DNA of 64,000 bases from Bacteroidota bacterium (GTDB lineage Bacteria; Bacteroidota; Bacteroidia; Sphingobacteriales; Sphingobacteriaceae), in assembly GCA_018828585.1 (NCBI GenBank), contig JAHJVW010000023.1:1-64000 (forward strand). Reading direction: 5' to 3'. Within the stretch, counting starts at the first letter, position 1, and every line of letters begins with the position of its first letter. Below, piece after piece: positions 38,784 through 46,736 of the stretch. A program made the position numbers and the translations under genes. The notes under the pieces are model-generated. The model was not told the DNA's origin, did no database searches, and worked only from the letters and a program-made list of their open reading frames with translations.

Positions 38784-39323
38784 ATGAGATATTTAAGCTT
38801 CTTACTATTTTTTTTATTATCGTTCAACAGCGTCACTGCACAAGTTTATGAAGCTAGTGAAATGTATATCCATTTTTTCTCGCCCGCTCCTATTGCGGAT
38901 ATCGAAGCGGTTAGCAATGCCGCCACTGCAAAACTAAACGAAGAAAAAAAGGAAGTTGAAATTATGATTAATATTTCCTCATTTAAATTTAAGAAAGCTT
39001 TAATGCAAACGCACTTCAATGAGAAATATATAGAGAGTAGCAGATACCCAAAAGCTTCATTTAAAGGAAAATACAAAGAAACACTTGATTTAGATAAAGA
39101 TGGTGTTTATGTTTTAAATTTAGAGGGTCATTTTAATATCCATGGTGTGGAGAGAGCTAAAACTGTTCCTTGCACCATCACGGTGAAAAGTGGCAAGATT
39201 ATATTTGAAACGAAGTTTAAAATACTGAGTGAAGATTATAAAATTAAAGCTCCGGATATTATCTACCGAAAGGTAGGGCAGGAAGTTACTATAGATGCCA
39301 ACGGAATTTTATTAAAGAATTAA
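38784..39323 (+). CDS. YceI-like family periplasmic protein
   Basis: 179 residues with a signal peptide (MRYLSFLLFFLLSFNSVTAQ). The rest matches the YceI lipocalin-like fold: SFKFKKALMQTHFNEKYIES, KYPKASFKGK-like block, then GHFNIHGVERAKTVPC, and the end IKAPDIIYRKVGQEVTIDA. YceI proteins bind isoprenoid lipids in the periplasm. It precedes the ThuA-like gene by 43 bp on the same strand. Confidence 0.88.
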   Translation: MRYLSFLLFFLLSFNSVTAQVYEASEMYIHFFSPAPIADIEAVSNAATAKLNEEKKEVEIMINISSFKFKKALMQTHFNEKYIESSRYPKASFKGKYKETLDLDKDGVYVLNLEGHFNIHGVERAKTVPCTITVKSGKIIFETKFKILSEDYKIKAPDIIYRKVGQEVTIDANGILLKN

Positions 39324-39366
39324 AAGAGAGCAAGTTTTCGATTTCTCAAAATACATAAAAAAACCT

Positions 39367-40191
39367 GTGTCTAGATTACTCCGATTGATTTCAATTATTT
39401 TTATTGTCGTGTTTTCTTTTCAGAAGACCGAAGCTCAATCTTCAAAGTCGAGATTTAAAGTGATAAGTTTTTACACCGCACAAAACGATTTGGCACATAT
39501 CAGTTTTGTACACGAGGCCAATAAATGGTTTTCTGAAATGGCCGAAAAATACAACTTCACTTATGATTCTACTCAAAACTGGAATGACTTAAATCTGAAA
39601 AAACTATTGGATTATCAAGTGGTCGTCTTTTTAGATACTCGCCCCGAATCGGTAAACCAAAGAGAAGCATTTGAACAATACATGAAAAGTGGTGGGGCAT
39701 GGATGGGCTTTCATTTTTCTGCTTTCGCTTTAACGCCATCCTGTTATCCTCAAAATTGGAATTGGTATCATGATGAATTTTTAGGGTCTGGGCAATATGT
39801 AAGTAATACTTGGAAACCCACTTCGGCTATATTGAAGGTAGAGGATTCACTTTCTCCATTCACCAAAGGCTTACCAAAAACTTTTAAATCCTCACCAAAC
39901 GAATGGTATAGATGGGAATATGATTTAAGAAAAAATCCTGATATTAAAATACTAGTCGCTATAGATTCTACTAGCTTCCCCTTAGGAACCGGACCAAAAG
40001 CTCTAGAAATTTGGCATAAGGGTTATTACCCTGTGGTTTGGACAAACACCAAATATAAAATGGTGTATTTTAATATGGGCCATAACGATATGGACTACGG
40101 AGGAACCAACAGAACTTTATCCTACACCTTCGCTAATAAAGTTCAAAATCGCTTGGTGATGAATGTACTCTTGGGTTTAGGTTTAAAATAA
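39367..40191 (+). CDS. Secreted ThuA-like domain protein
   Basis: 274 residues from GTG 39367. The signal peptide covers about 1-22 (ending TEAQ). The ThuA (trehalose utilisation, class I glutaminase-amidotransferase-like) fold is visible: FKVISFYTA at the start, YQVVVFLDTRPESVNQREAF, MKSGGAWMGFHFSAF, and near the end GYYPVVWTN and GHNDMDYGG. No clear Cys nucleophile is seen, so the amidotransferase reaction is doubtful; such proteins are thought to act on sugars. It ends before a strong bidirectional hairpin terminator. Confidence 0.85.
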   Translation: MSRLLRLISIIFIVVFSFQKTEAQSSKSRFKVISFYTAQNDLAHISFVHEANKWFSEMAEKYNFTYDSTQNWNDLNLKKLLDYQVVVFLDTRPESVNQREAFEQYMKSGGAWMGFHFSAFALTPSCYPQNWNWYHDEFLGSGQYVSNTWKPTSAILKVEDSLSPFTKGLPKTFKSSPNEWYRWEYDLRKNPDIKILVAIDSTSFPLGTGPKALEIWHKGYYPVVWTNTKYKMVYFNMGHNDMDYGGTNRTLSYTFANKVQNRLVMNVLLGLGLK

Positions 40192-40270
40192 CTAAATCTT
40201 AGGAAAAATGAAAAACATAAAATGCTGCTATTCAAGAAATAAACCAATACATTGGAAATCGGGCATAAAA

Positions 40271-40302
40271 AAAGCCTTGATTATTAACGAATCAAGGCTT
40301 TT
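40271..40302. terminator. Bidirectional rho-independent terminator between the ThuA-like gene and pnp
   Basis: The nine-base stem GCCTTGATT (40274-40282) / AATCAAGGC (40290-40298) has flanking A and T runs, so it can stop both the ThuA transcript and, with a longer T run, the pnp transcript. Confidence 0.88.
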
Positions 40303-40313
40303 ATATTTATATT

Positions 40314-40346
40314 CAGACTTCCGACCTCGGCCTTCCGTCTTCTGAC
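40314..40346. repeat. Short pyrimidine-rich repeat next to pnp stop
   Basis: About three degenerate copies of a CTTCCG(A/T)C-type unit (CAGACTTCCGAC, GGCCTTCCGTC, TTCTGAC) lie between the terminator and the pnp stop codon. It resembles the CTTCCGAC-type intergenic tracts seen in this group, but only one tract is present here. Confidence 0.45.
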
Positions 40347-40354
40347 TTTTAAAA

Positions 40355-42502
40355 TTATGCGTCAGCTTTTGGAGTTTCTTCTCTTGGTGGACGAGGTAAT
40401 AAAGCTTTACGAGAAAGTTTCAATTTACCTTGTTTATCAACATCTAATAACTTTACAGTTACTTCATCACCTACTTGGAAAATGCCGTCCATCGTTTCGT
40501 AACGTTTCCAGTCAATTTCAGAGATGTGTAGTAAGCCATCCTTACCTGGCATAATCTCAACGAAAGCACCAAAAGGCATAATAGATTTCACTTTACCTTC
40601 GTAAGTTTCGCCAACTTCTGGCTTGGCTACAATGTTTTTGATACGCGTTACCGCTTGATCAATCGCTGCTTTGTTATCGGCAAAAATCTGAACATGACCT
40701 TTGTTATCTTTCTCCTCAATAGAGATCGTTGCACCAGTCTCACGTTGCATTTCCTGAATGATTTTACCACCCGGGCCAATGATCGCTCCAATGAATTCTT
40801 TATCAATCACTAATCCAACAATACGTGGAGCGTGAGGTTTAAAGTCTTCTCTTGGCGCAGGCATGGTTTTGTTGATTTCCCCTAAAATGTGTAAACGACC
40901 TTCCCTAGCCTGGTCTAAAGCTTTCGCTAAAACCTCGTAAGATAAACCATTTACTTTCAAGTCCATTTGGCAAGCCGTGATACCATTTTTAGTACCTGTT
41001 ACTTTAAAATCCATATCTCCTAAATGATCTTCATCACCTAAAATATCAGAAAGGATCGCATATTTTCCAGACTTTTCATCAGATATTAAACCCATGGCAA
41101 TACCTGATACTGGTGCTTTTAACTGAATACCAGCATCCATTAATGCTAGCGTACCTGCACAAACAGTCGCCATAGAAGACGAACCGTTAGATTCTAAAAT
41201 ATCAGAAACTACACGGATGGTATAAGGATTATCTGCATCAGCAGGTAAAACTTTTTTAATCGCTCGCATGGCTAAGTTACCATGTCCAACTTCTCTTCTT
41301 CCAGTTCCTCTGTTCGGACGAGCCTCACCAGTAGAGAAAGCAGGGAAATTGTAATGCAATAAAAATTTGTTGTATCCATTAATAAAAGCACCATCAATCA
41401 ATTGCTCATCATCTTTGGCACCTAAAGTAACCGTAGTTAAAGATTGTGTTTCGCCACGTGTGAAAATTGCCGAACCGTGTGCAGATGGTAAATAACCCAC
41501 TTCACTCCAGATTGGACGAATTTCATTTGTTTTTCTTCCATCTAAACGAATTCCTTCGTCTAATAATAATGTCCTAACGGCATCATATTGTACATCGTGG
41601 AAATATTTTTTAGCTAAAAATTTCTGACTATCAGTAGCATCTTCACCTAAAGCTTCTAAAACTTCTTTTTGGATAGCCTTAAAACCAGCAGAACGATCGT
41701 CTTTACCTGAGTTAGATTTAGCAATTGCATAAACCTTGTCGTAAGTATCTGCAGAGATTTTAGCTTTCATTTCTAAATCGCTGTCTTCATGTTGGTAAGT
41801 GCGCTTTTCAGTTTTACCAACTAATCTGGTTAACTCTTCCTGTGCTGCACATTGCTTTTTAATCGCTACATGAGCAAACTGAATCGCTTCTACTAAATCA
41901 GCTTCGGCAATTTCATCAGCTTCACCTTCTACCATGTTGATGTCCTTAGAAGAACCAGCAACAATAAATTCTAAAGTAGCTCTTTCTAGTTCAGTACGAG
42001 TTGGGTTGATCACCAATTTGCCATCCACTTTTGCAACACGAACTTCAGAAATAGGTCCGTTAAAAGGAATGTCCGAAACAGCAATAGCAGCCGAAGCGGC
42101 TAAACCTGCCAATGCATCAGGCATAATGTCTTTGTCTGATGAAATTAGGGAAATCATCACCTGCGTATCCGCGTGATAATCTTCTGGAAATAATGGACGT
42201 AAAGCCCTGTCAACGATTCTCGAAATTAAAACTTCGTAATCGGATAATCTAGCTTCTCTTCTTAAGAAACCTCCAGGGATACGACCAGCTGCCGCATATT
42301 TCTCCTGGTAATCAACGGATAATGGAAGGAAGTCGACACCCTCTTTTGCATCTTTGTTACTCACAACAGTGGCTAATAGCATCGTATTTCCCATTTTCAC
42401 GACAACTGCACCATCAGCTTGTTTAGCTAATTTTCCAGTTTCGATCTCAATGATACGGCCGTCGCCTAAATCAATCGACTGTTTAAACACATTTAAACTC
42501 AT
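40355..42502 (-). CDS. pnp: Polyribonucleotide nucleotidyltransferase
   Basis: 715 residues, full-length PNPase. There are two RNase PH domains (about 1-230 and 310-545) joined by a helical domain; the second has the phosphate-binding [23 protein letters not shown] domain (about 550-610: [20 protein letters not shown]) and an S1 domain (about 620-690: [20 protein letters not shown]) follow. It degrades RNA 3' to 5' with phosphate. It is single on its strand, with a well-formed candidate promoter 20-50 bp upstream. Confidence 0.98.
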   Translation of the reverse strand: MSLNVFKQSIDLGDGRIIEIETGKLAKQADGAVVVKMGNTMLLATVVSNKDAKEGVDFLPLSVDYQEKYAAAGRIPGGFLRREARLSDYEVLISRIVDRALRPLFPEDYHADTQVMISLISSDKDIMPDALAGLAASAAIAVSDIPFNGPISEVRVAKVDGKLVINPTRTELERATLEFIVAGSSKDINMVEGEADEIAEADLVEAIQFAHVAIKKQCAAQEELTRLVGKTEKRTYQHEDSDLEMKAKISADTYDKVYAIAKSNSGKDDRSAGFKAIQKEVLEALGEDATDSQKFLAKKYFHDVQYDAVRTLLLDEGIRLDGRKTNEIRPIWSEVGYLPSAHGSAIFTRGETQSLTTVTLGAKDDEQLIDGAFINGYNKFLLHYNFPAFSTGEARPNRGTGRREVGHGNLAMRAIKKVLPADADNPYTIRVVSDILESNGSSSMATVCAGTLALMDAGIQLKAPVSGIAMGLISDEKSGKYAILSDILGDEDHLGDMDFKVTGTKNGITACQMDLKVNGLSYEVLAKALDQAREGRLHILGEINKTMPAPREDFKPHAPRIVGLVIDKEFIGAIIGPGGKIIQEMQRETGATISIEEKDNKGHVQIFADNKAAIDQAVTRIKNIVAKPEVGETYEGKVKSIMPFGAFVEIMPGKDGLLHISEIDWKRYETMDGIFQVGDEVTVKLLDVDKQGKLKLSRKALLPRPPREETPKADA

Positions 42503-42522
42503 ATATTATTTTTTATGAAGTG

Positions 42523-42555
42523 CAAAAATACGGTTTTAAATCTGTTTATTACAAT
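42523..42555 (-). promoter_or_regulatory. Candidate pnp promoter
   Basis: The minus strand has a full -7 match TATTTTTG (42523-42530), with ATTG (42552-42555) upstream separated by 21 bp, which fits the Bacteroidota -33 to -7 spacing. Transcription would begin near 42516, giving a leader of about 15 bases. Confidence 0.5.
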
Positions 42556-42583
42556 AGGACGATTTTTGGGTTTTCAATAGGGC

Positions 42584-42647
42584 TGTCAGATTGAGCGGAG
42601 TCGTATGTCAGATTGAGCGGAGTCATATGTCAGATTGAGCGGAGTCG
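42584..42647. repeat. Three tandem copies of a 22-bp unit
   Basis: TGTCAGATTGAGCGGAGTC starts at 42584, 42606 and 42628, a period of exactly 22 bp; the three differ only in the last linker bases. The unit resembles the TCTGACTCCGCTC-type extragenic repeats common in Bacteroidota. Confidence 0.85.
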
Positions 42648-42660
42648 AAATCTTTTACCT

Positions 42661-42720
42661 CGGTCTGTGTCCTCACAGACCGAAATGAGATTGTCGTTAT
42701 GGTCTGTGGGGACACAGACC
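42661..42720. repeat. Pair of inverted-copy palindromes
   Basis: The first palindrome, GGTCTGTG-N4-CACAGACC with an extra C/G pair, spans 42661-42682. The second, same arms, spans 42701-42720 with loop GGGA. The second is the reverse complement of the first except for one base, so the pair is itself an inverted repeat and could fold as two hairpins or one long cruciform. Confidence 0.8.
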
Positions 42721-42824
42721 ATGGAATTGACTAAATCTTTAACACCTTATTTGCAAAAACACTAATTTGTCGAATATCATTTAAATTAATATTTGTTAAT
42801 TATTTGAAAGTAGCGAGATCTGTT

Positions 42825-42879
42825 TATCCTATTACTATTGTATCACTATCCTATCGCTATCCTATCACCATCCTATCAT
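42825..42879. repeat. Five-unit 11-bp tandem repeat
   Basis: Units of 11 bases of the form TATCCTATCAC run from 42825 to 42879 with one to four mismatches each. Microsatellite-like tracts of this kind slip during replication. It lies outside any gene. Confidence 0.75.
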
Positions 42880-43706
42880 TGCCCAATATGATTGATTTGA
42901 AGGTATTATGAGCTTTATTTTAATTTAAGTTAAATAAAAGTTATTAAGATTAAGTAATTTATTTTTAGTTATTAAATAATTTGATGTAGCTCTTTGAAAA
43001 GATAACGCAACACATTTAACTCTCCACAGTCTGGTCCCGAATCGGGATTCACTTGCTCCTATCCTACGGTCTTTTTATTGCAATCCAGTTTATTGAACTT
43101 TGGCTTTCGCTATTTATTTGAAGCGAGTCTGAAGACTCTGTTTTATTGATTAATACTTAGAGAGTGCTATACTAGATTTAGAATACAGTTTAGAAGAGTT
43201 GAGAAATAGTTATTAACTTGAGGAGTACTATTGAAATTTCAAATAATGAATAAAATATTACATAAAACCATAATTTTCACAAAGACTCCAATTAATGGTT
43301 TTTTTAGGTACAAAGATATTTTTCAAATTTATCCAGCAAATTTCAAGAATATGCCTAAATCAAATCTTCAACAACATCACCCAACAGTTTTAGAATATTG
43401 GTTATCTGATGATGACAAAATAGATTTGCAGTCAGAAGATTACATTTGGAAAGAGCTATCATCTAATACAGCTACAATTTTAACTAAACAAGATAAAATA
43501 TTATCACTTTTAACAGTATTTACAAATCATATTTTTTTTAGATATAATGATTTAACTGGAAGTTGGGGGCTTCCGTTGAAATATGATAATCCAGGAGAAG
43601 AAATGCTCAGTTGGTCTACAAAATGGATAATGCCAGATTTTTATTGGCCAGAAATGATTGGCATTTTCCAAAATACAGAATTTTCAAATCCAATAGTTCC
43701 TGAGAT

Positions 43707-44679
43707 TAAATTTATAGAGGTCAGCAGATAAACACCTATATTTAAGTATTAATAGATCATCAAAATGGATATATTTAAAGGACAAAATCTTCTAGAGTTT
43801 AGTGATAGGTTTAAAACTGATGAAGATTGCAAGGAATATCTATCAACTATCAAATGGGAAACGGGCTACGTTTGTAAAAAGTGTAACCATACAAAAAGCC
43901 AATCAAGGAAGGATTTTTCAAGGATATGCAATCTTTGTAGCCATATTGAAAGCTCGAGTTCAAATACCTTATTTCACAAGGTTAAATTTGGTCTTCGGAA
44001 AGCATTTTTCATCTGTTTTGAGATGTCCACAAGCACCAAGAGTTTGTCTGCGAGTTATATTAGTGTGCGCTACGGCGTGGCGGAAAACACCGCAAGACTG
44101 TTTATGCATAAAATAAGGGAGGCCATGAAATCCAGTGAAAATAATCCATTGGACGGAGATGTACATATAGATGAATTTGTAGTGGGAGGAAAAGAAACAG
44201 GCAAACAGGGAAGAAGCTATTCAAGTAAAAAGAAAAAAGCTGTTTGCGCCGTCCAGCTTACCCAAACAGGTAAAGTAAAACGATTCTATGCCTTAAAAAT
44301 CAATAATTTTTCTAGTAAATCCCTCAAAGGTATATTTGATAAGCACATCAGTAAGCAGGCAAATGTAACTACAGATGAGTGGCGTGGGTATAGACCAATC
44401 TCTAAGGAATATAAAATAGATCAGATTATTAGTAAAAATGGAATGAACTTTAAAGCTCTCCACACGATGATTCACCAGGTAAAGTCATGGATAAGAACAA
44501 CATACTCTTGGGTAAGTGAAAAACATATAAACAGGTATTTTGACGAGTTCTGTTTTAGAATTAATCGCTCAAACAGCAAACAAACCATATTCAATAATCT
44601 TATTCAGAAAATGGTTAAAGCAGATAAAATTTATCATTCACAAATTATAGGTAACTAACTAGCGACCTCTATAAATTTA
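43707..44679 (+). mobile_element. IS1595-family insertion sequence, about 970 bp
   Basis: One transposase gene lies between imperfect terminal inverted repeats. TAAATTTATAGAGGTC at 43707-43722 is repeated in inverse orientation at 44664-44679. A further ACCTATA match at the same 11-bp offset inside each end shows that the inverted repeat extends to about 35 bp. Flanks TTCCTGAG (43697-43704) and TTCCTCAC (44680-44687) are a candidate but imperfect 8-bp target duplication, two bases outside the left end. Joining at these flanks restores one reading frame of the host gene. Ends are inferred to within a few bases. Confidence 0.75.
43765..44658 (+). CDS. IS1595-family (ISXO2-like) transposase
   Basis: 297 residues. 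An N-terminal zinc ribbon has Cys37, Cys40, Cys55 and Cys58, then a helix-turn-helix-like stretch (VRYGVAENTARLFMHKIREA). The ISXO2-like catalytic domain starts at about 128. Asp136 lies in HIDEFVVGGKE and Asp204 in TTDEWRGY; the last catalytic region LHTMIHQVKSWIR and HINRYFDEFCFRINR are family-typical. Length and residues look intact, so it may be active. It is the sole gene of the element. Confidence 0.9.
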   Translation: MDIFKGQNLLEFSDRFKTDEDCKEYLSTIKWETGYVCKKCNHTKSQSRKDFSRICNLCSHIESSSSNTLFHKVKFGLRKAFFICFEMSTSTKSLSASYISVRYGVAENTARLFMHKIREAMKSSENNPLDGDVHIDEFVVGGKETGKQGRSYSSKKKKAVCAVQLTQTGKVKRFYALKINNFSSKSLKGIFDKHISKQANVTTDEWRGYRPISKEYKIDQIISKNGMNFKALHTMIHQVKSWIRTTYSWVSEKHINRYFDEFCFRINRSNSKQTIFNNLIQKMVKADKIYHSQIIGN

Positions 44680-45359
44680 TTCCTCACTTTTCATATTATA
44701 TGCTTAATCCAAATTTTGATTATGATAATCAAAGGGAAATCACATTCCCTGAAACTTTAAATGAATCTTTAAATGCTTATTACTCTGCACCACAAGAACT
44801 TCAAATTATATTAGATTCTGCAATTTCATACTCAGTTTCAGCAATGGAATTAAGGTTTCAAAAAGAACATTAGCACTATTAGCTTCCTTTACATCTGTAG
44901 AAACTATGGTTAATTTAGAATATAGAGGTACTAAAACAGAAATTTGTCTTACATGTAATCAGCCAAAATTTAGTGTTTCAAAAAAATATAGAGAATTTTT
45001 ATTAAAATATTTGGGAAACTCGAAAAATAATAAAAGAAAATTTAATGACTATTATAGTTTAAGGTCAAAAATTGTACATACAGGACAATTATTAAAAACC
45101 GAAAATTTATACTCAAATCTAACTAAGGAAGAAAAGCATCAAGAGTTTATAACGATTATTGAAATTCTTCAAATAAGTAAACTTTCTATTATTCAATGGT
45201 TACTTAAACATTTAAATTAATTATGACCTACAGCTGTTCAACATGTTAGCCTAGCGCCTTTCGAACTATAAATAAAAAGGATTTACAATCCGCCTAAAGC
45301 TATTTATGAGATGTATCTTCGATGAACGATGTTTCTCCTACCGTAGACATGATGGAAAA

Positions 45360-45394
45360 GTGAGCGTCACCTCGAGTGAAACGAGAGGTCTCAC
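45360..45394. repeat. Hairpin-forming extragenic element
   Basis: GTGAG / CTCAC close a stem that continues as ACCTCG / CGAGAGGT with a two-base bulge and a loop of AGTGAAA. No T run follows, so it is more like a repeat unit than a terminator. Confidence 0.55.
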
Positions 45395-45472
45395 AAATAA
45401 GTAAAGTAACTTCAATTCGAAACCAGTTTAAGGTTTATCAAATAAAGTCGAAAAACAATTAACTAATATCCT

Positions 45473-45551
45473 TGTCATGCTGAATTTATTTCAGCATCTC
45501 TCAGGGCAAAGGATGTACATTAAGAGATTCCGAACTCAATTAGGAATGACA
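45473..45551. repeat. MITE-like palindromic element, about 79 bp
   Basis: The ends TGTCAT and ATGACA are inverted repeats, and just inside the left end a perfect ATGCTGAA-N5-TTCAGCAT hairpin (45477-45497) is seen. The middle is TCTCAGGG to AAGAGATTCCG. The pattern resembles the TGTCATGCTGA...ATGACA short elements found in many copies in Bacteroidota genomes, but only one copy is in this window. Confidence 0.6.
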
Positions 45552-45555
45552 AAAT

Positions 45556-45930
45556 CTAATTTCCAAAAAACCTCAACAAACCATTATCTATATCGCTACC
45601 ATGATTCCATATCCAAACATAAAACAAGGCGATGGTTACTGATATCAGGTTGCCAATCAAGTAATAACTATTGAATTTATCGGTGTCTCCTTTTGTACTT
45701 TCATCATGTTTTAATCTGGTAGCTAATTTTAAAGCACTAAAAAAAGTAATGGCATGTGGAATTCCGTTGAACATAAAAATGGTTAGAAATAATCTTTCGA
45801 TTAGTCCTTTCAAAATTGACTTGATATCTATCTGTGATTTTTTGTAAAATACTTGAGCAACCAATGAAAACAAAAATGCCAAGACAATTTCGCTGATGAA
45901 CATGATGATTGCGATAAATAGAATTTTCAT
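45556..45930 (-). CDS. Small membrane protein linked to the satD-like gene
   Basis: 124 residues with about three to four hydrophobic segments (FIAIIMFISEIVLAFLFSLV at 5-24; LFLTIFMFNGIPHAITFF in the centre; LIGNLISVTIALFYVWIW near the C-terminus) and charged loops between. No known domain. It starts eight bases after the satD-like stop, so it is almost certainly co-transcribed with that gene. Together they may form a sensor/effector or regulator/membrane pair (inference only). Confidence 0.7.
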   Translation of the reverse strand: MKILFIAIIMFISEIVLAFLFSLVAQVFYKKSQIDIKSILKGLIERLFLTIFMFNGIPHAITFFSALKLATRLKHDESTKGDTDKFNSYYLIGNLISVTIALFYVWIWNHGSDIDNGLLRFFGN

Positions 45931-45938
45931 ATCGAAGG

Positions 45939-46571
45939 TTATGCTGCAATATAATTAATTACTTTTTTTACCGAAAAATATTCATCTATCTGTAAGCTTT
46001 TTCTTCGCTTCCACATCAGTGATCTTGTTTTATTCAGTTTTTCAGCTACTTTTTTGTAATCATCTAGTTTGATAAATTCAACCACCAAGGCATGATCTCT
46101 TTCTAGGTTCCAGCTATCTACAATGCTTTGGTATAAAAATAAGCTATCCGACAAAGCGGCTGATTTTTTTTCGTCTTTTAATTCGATATGATAATTTCTG
46201 TCATCGCCTTTGCTCAACTCCAAAAGCTTTCTAGCCTTTGTTAAACCCTCTCCCATCATTCCGTATGCAATTTTATCATTAATTGGTGTTTCAATTGCTC
46301 CTTCTACCATCACATATCTTAGTTTAAAATCGGCTCCCATTTGGAGGGTTTTTTCTTGCAATAGAAAAAGCAAACGGGTTGCTGATTGAATATTGCTGGC
46401 AATACCTTGAAATTCGTCGCCTAAAGTGATGGTCATGGGAGAAAGCATTAACGACTTGTTTTCATCGTTAACCTCATCAATTAACTTTTTAAAATTGAGC
46501 ATGAGTTTCTTTTGGTTTTTATCACCACTCCTGATAATATCCGCCATTAAAATTATGTAATCCTTCATCAT
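45939..46571 (-). CDS. SatD-family protein with C-terminal helix-turn-helix
   Basis: 210 residues (the first two codons are both ATG). The N-terminal 150 residues resemble SatD: IILMADIIRSGDKNQKKLM, then LSPMTITLGDEFQGIASN, a nucleotidyl-cyclase-like fold motif, and AYGMMGEGLTKARKLLE. The C-terminal 45 residues look like a DNA-binding helix-turn-helix (YKKVAEKLNKTRSLMWKRRKSLQ). satD was named in the sat operon of Streptococcus mutans; its function is unclear. Two large palindromes lie 38-91 bp upstream of the start, suggesting self-regulation through the HTH (inference). Confidence 0.78.
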   Translation of the reverse strand: MMKDYIILMADIIRSGDKNQKKLMLNFKKLIDEVNDENKSLMLSPMTITLGDEFQGIASNIQSATRLLFLLQEKTLQMGADFKLRYVMVEGAIETPINDKIAYGMMGEGLTKARKLLELSKGDDRNYHIELKDEKKSAALSDSLFLYQSIVDSWNLERDHALVVEFIKLDDYKKVAEKLNKTRSLMWKRRKSLQIDEYFSVKKVINYIAA

Positions 46572-46586
46572 TCAAATATCTTATGT

Positions 46587-46594
46587 CAAATATA
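46587..46594 (-). promoter_or_regulatory. Candidate -7 box of the satD-like operon
   Basis: The minus strand reads TATATTTG, a full TAnnTTTG match, 16 bp upstream of the satD ATG. An identical TATATTTG lies at 46601-46608. No good TTG is found 19-21 bp further up; instead the first palindrome begins there, so any -33 region would be covered by the operator. Confidence 0.45.
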
Positions 46595-46608
46595 GTGAAA
46601 CAAATATA

Positions 46609-46662
46609 ATTATTTCATTAAAAGTGAAATAATTGACATTATTTCATAAAATATGAAATAAT
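46609..46662. promoter_or_regulatory. Twin palindromic operator
   Basis: Palindrome 1 is ATTATTTCA-N7-TGAAATAAT (46609-46633). Palindrome 2 is ATTATTTCAT-N5-ATGAAATAAT (46638-46662). The half-site ATTATTTCA is identical in all four arms, and the centres are 29 bp apart. The spacing and the position directly upstream of the candidate satD promoter make an operator for a dimeric HTH protein likely. Confidence 0.6.
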
Positions 46663-46724
46663 ATACCTGCATAAATGATATCAACCCGATTTTATGAATG
46701 TCATTTTAATGAATAACAATTCCT

Positions 46725-46732
46725 TATTTTTG
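46725..46732 (+). promoter_or_regulatory. Candidate -7 box of the rsmH homologue (leaderless)
   Basis: TATTTTTG fits TAnnTTTG but lies only four bases before the ATG at 46737. If used, the RNA would start at or within the start codon and be leaderless. No TTG is found at the proper -33 distance. Confidence 0.3.
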
Positions 46733-46736
46733 CAGC

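Larger units (their letters stand above)
42503..43245. other. 743-bp intergenic region of repeats between pnp and the broken HEPN-like gene
   Basis: No coding frame is credible. After the pnp promoter it contains a triple 22-bp tandem repeat, two copies of a CACAGACC palindrome and a five-unit 11-bp tandem repeat (each listed separately). The last 350 bp hold isolated short palindromes (TCCCGAATCGGGA near 43036, GAGTCTGAAGACTC near 43125) and nothing else that I can name. Confidence 0.6.
43246..45220 (+). pseudogene. HEPN-like (Rx4H) protein gene split by an IS1595-family element and frameshifted
   Basis: The left fragment (43246-43704, about 153 codons from ATG; a TTG at 43231 is an alternative) encodes a soluble, aromatic-rich domain (WSTKWIMPDFYWPEMIGIF). 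The IS lies between 43707 and 44679. Beyond it the same frame resumes as PHFSYYMLNPNFDYDN and stops at 44871. Around 44850-44870 a one-base shift moves coding into the frame that runs to 45220 (SKRTLALLASFTSVETM, CLTCNQPKFSVSK). The C-terminal part contains YYSLRSKIVHTG, whose R-x4-H is the HEPN nuclease motif. Joined, the gene would encode about 330 residues. I do not recognise the N-terminal domain. Confidence 0.68.
45221..45555. other. 335-bp intergenic region with two repeat elements
   Basis: No coding frame is credible; a 65-codon plus-strand frame (45477-45674) runs out of a repeat and antisense to the small membrane protein gene. The region contains a hairpin at 45360-45394 and a palindromic element at 45473-45551, both listed separately. 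Confidence 0.6.

Noticed and set aside
40208-40339. 43-codon frame downstream of the ThuA-like gene
   Set aside because: It includes the bidirectional terminator hairpin and the pyrimidine repeat.
42584-42647. CRISPR array
   Set aside because: Only three units, period equals unit length, no spacers and no cas genes.
43802-44116. Second frame inside the transposase gene (possible frameshift product)
   Set aside because: IS1595 transposases are made from a single frame; the main frame is complete and has all motifs.
45477-45674. 65-codon plus-strand frame after the MITE-like element
   Set aside because: It starts inside the repeat and is antisense to the small membrane protein; no similarity seen.
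46633-46664. Sigma-70-like TTGACA...TATACC promoter over the twin palindromes
   Set aside because: Bacteroidota primary sigma factor uses -7/-33 boxes of another kind; the match is part of the palindromes.
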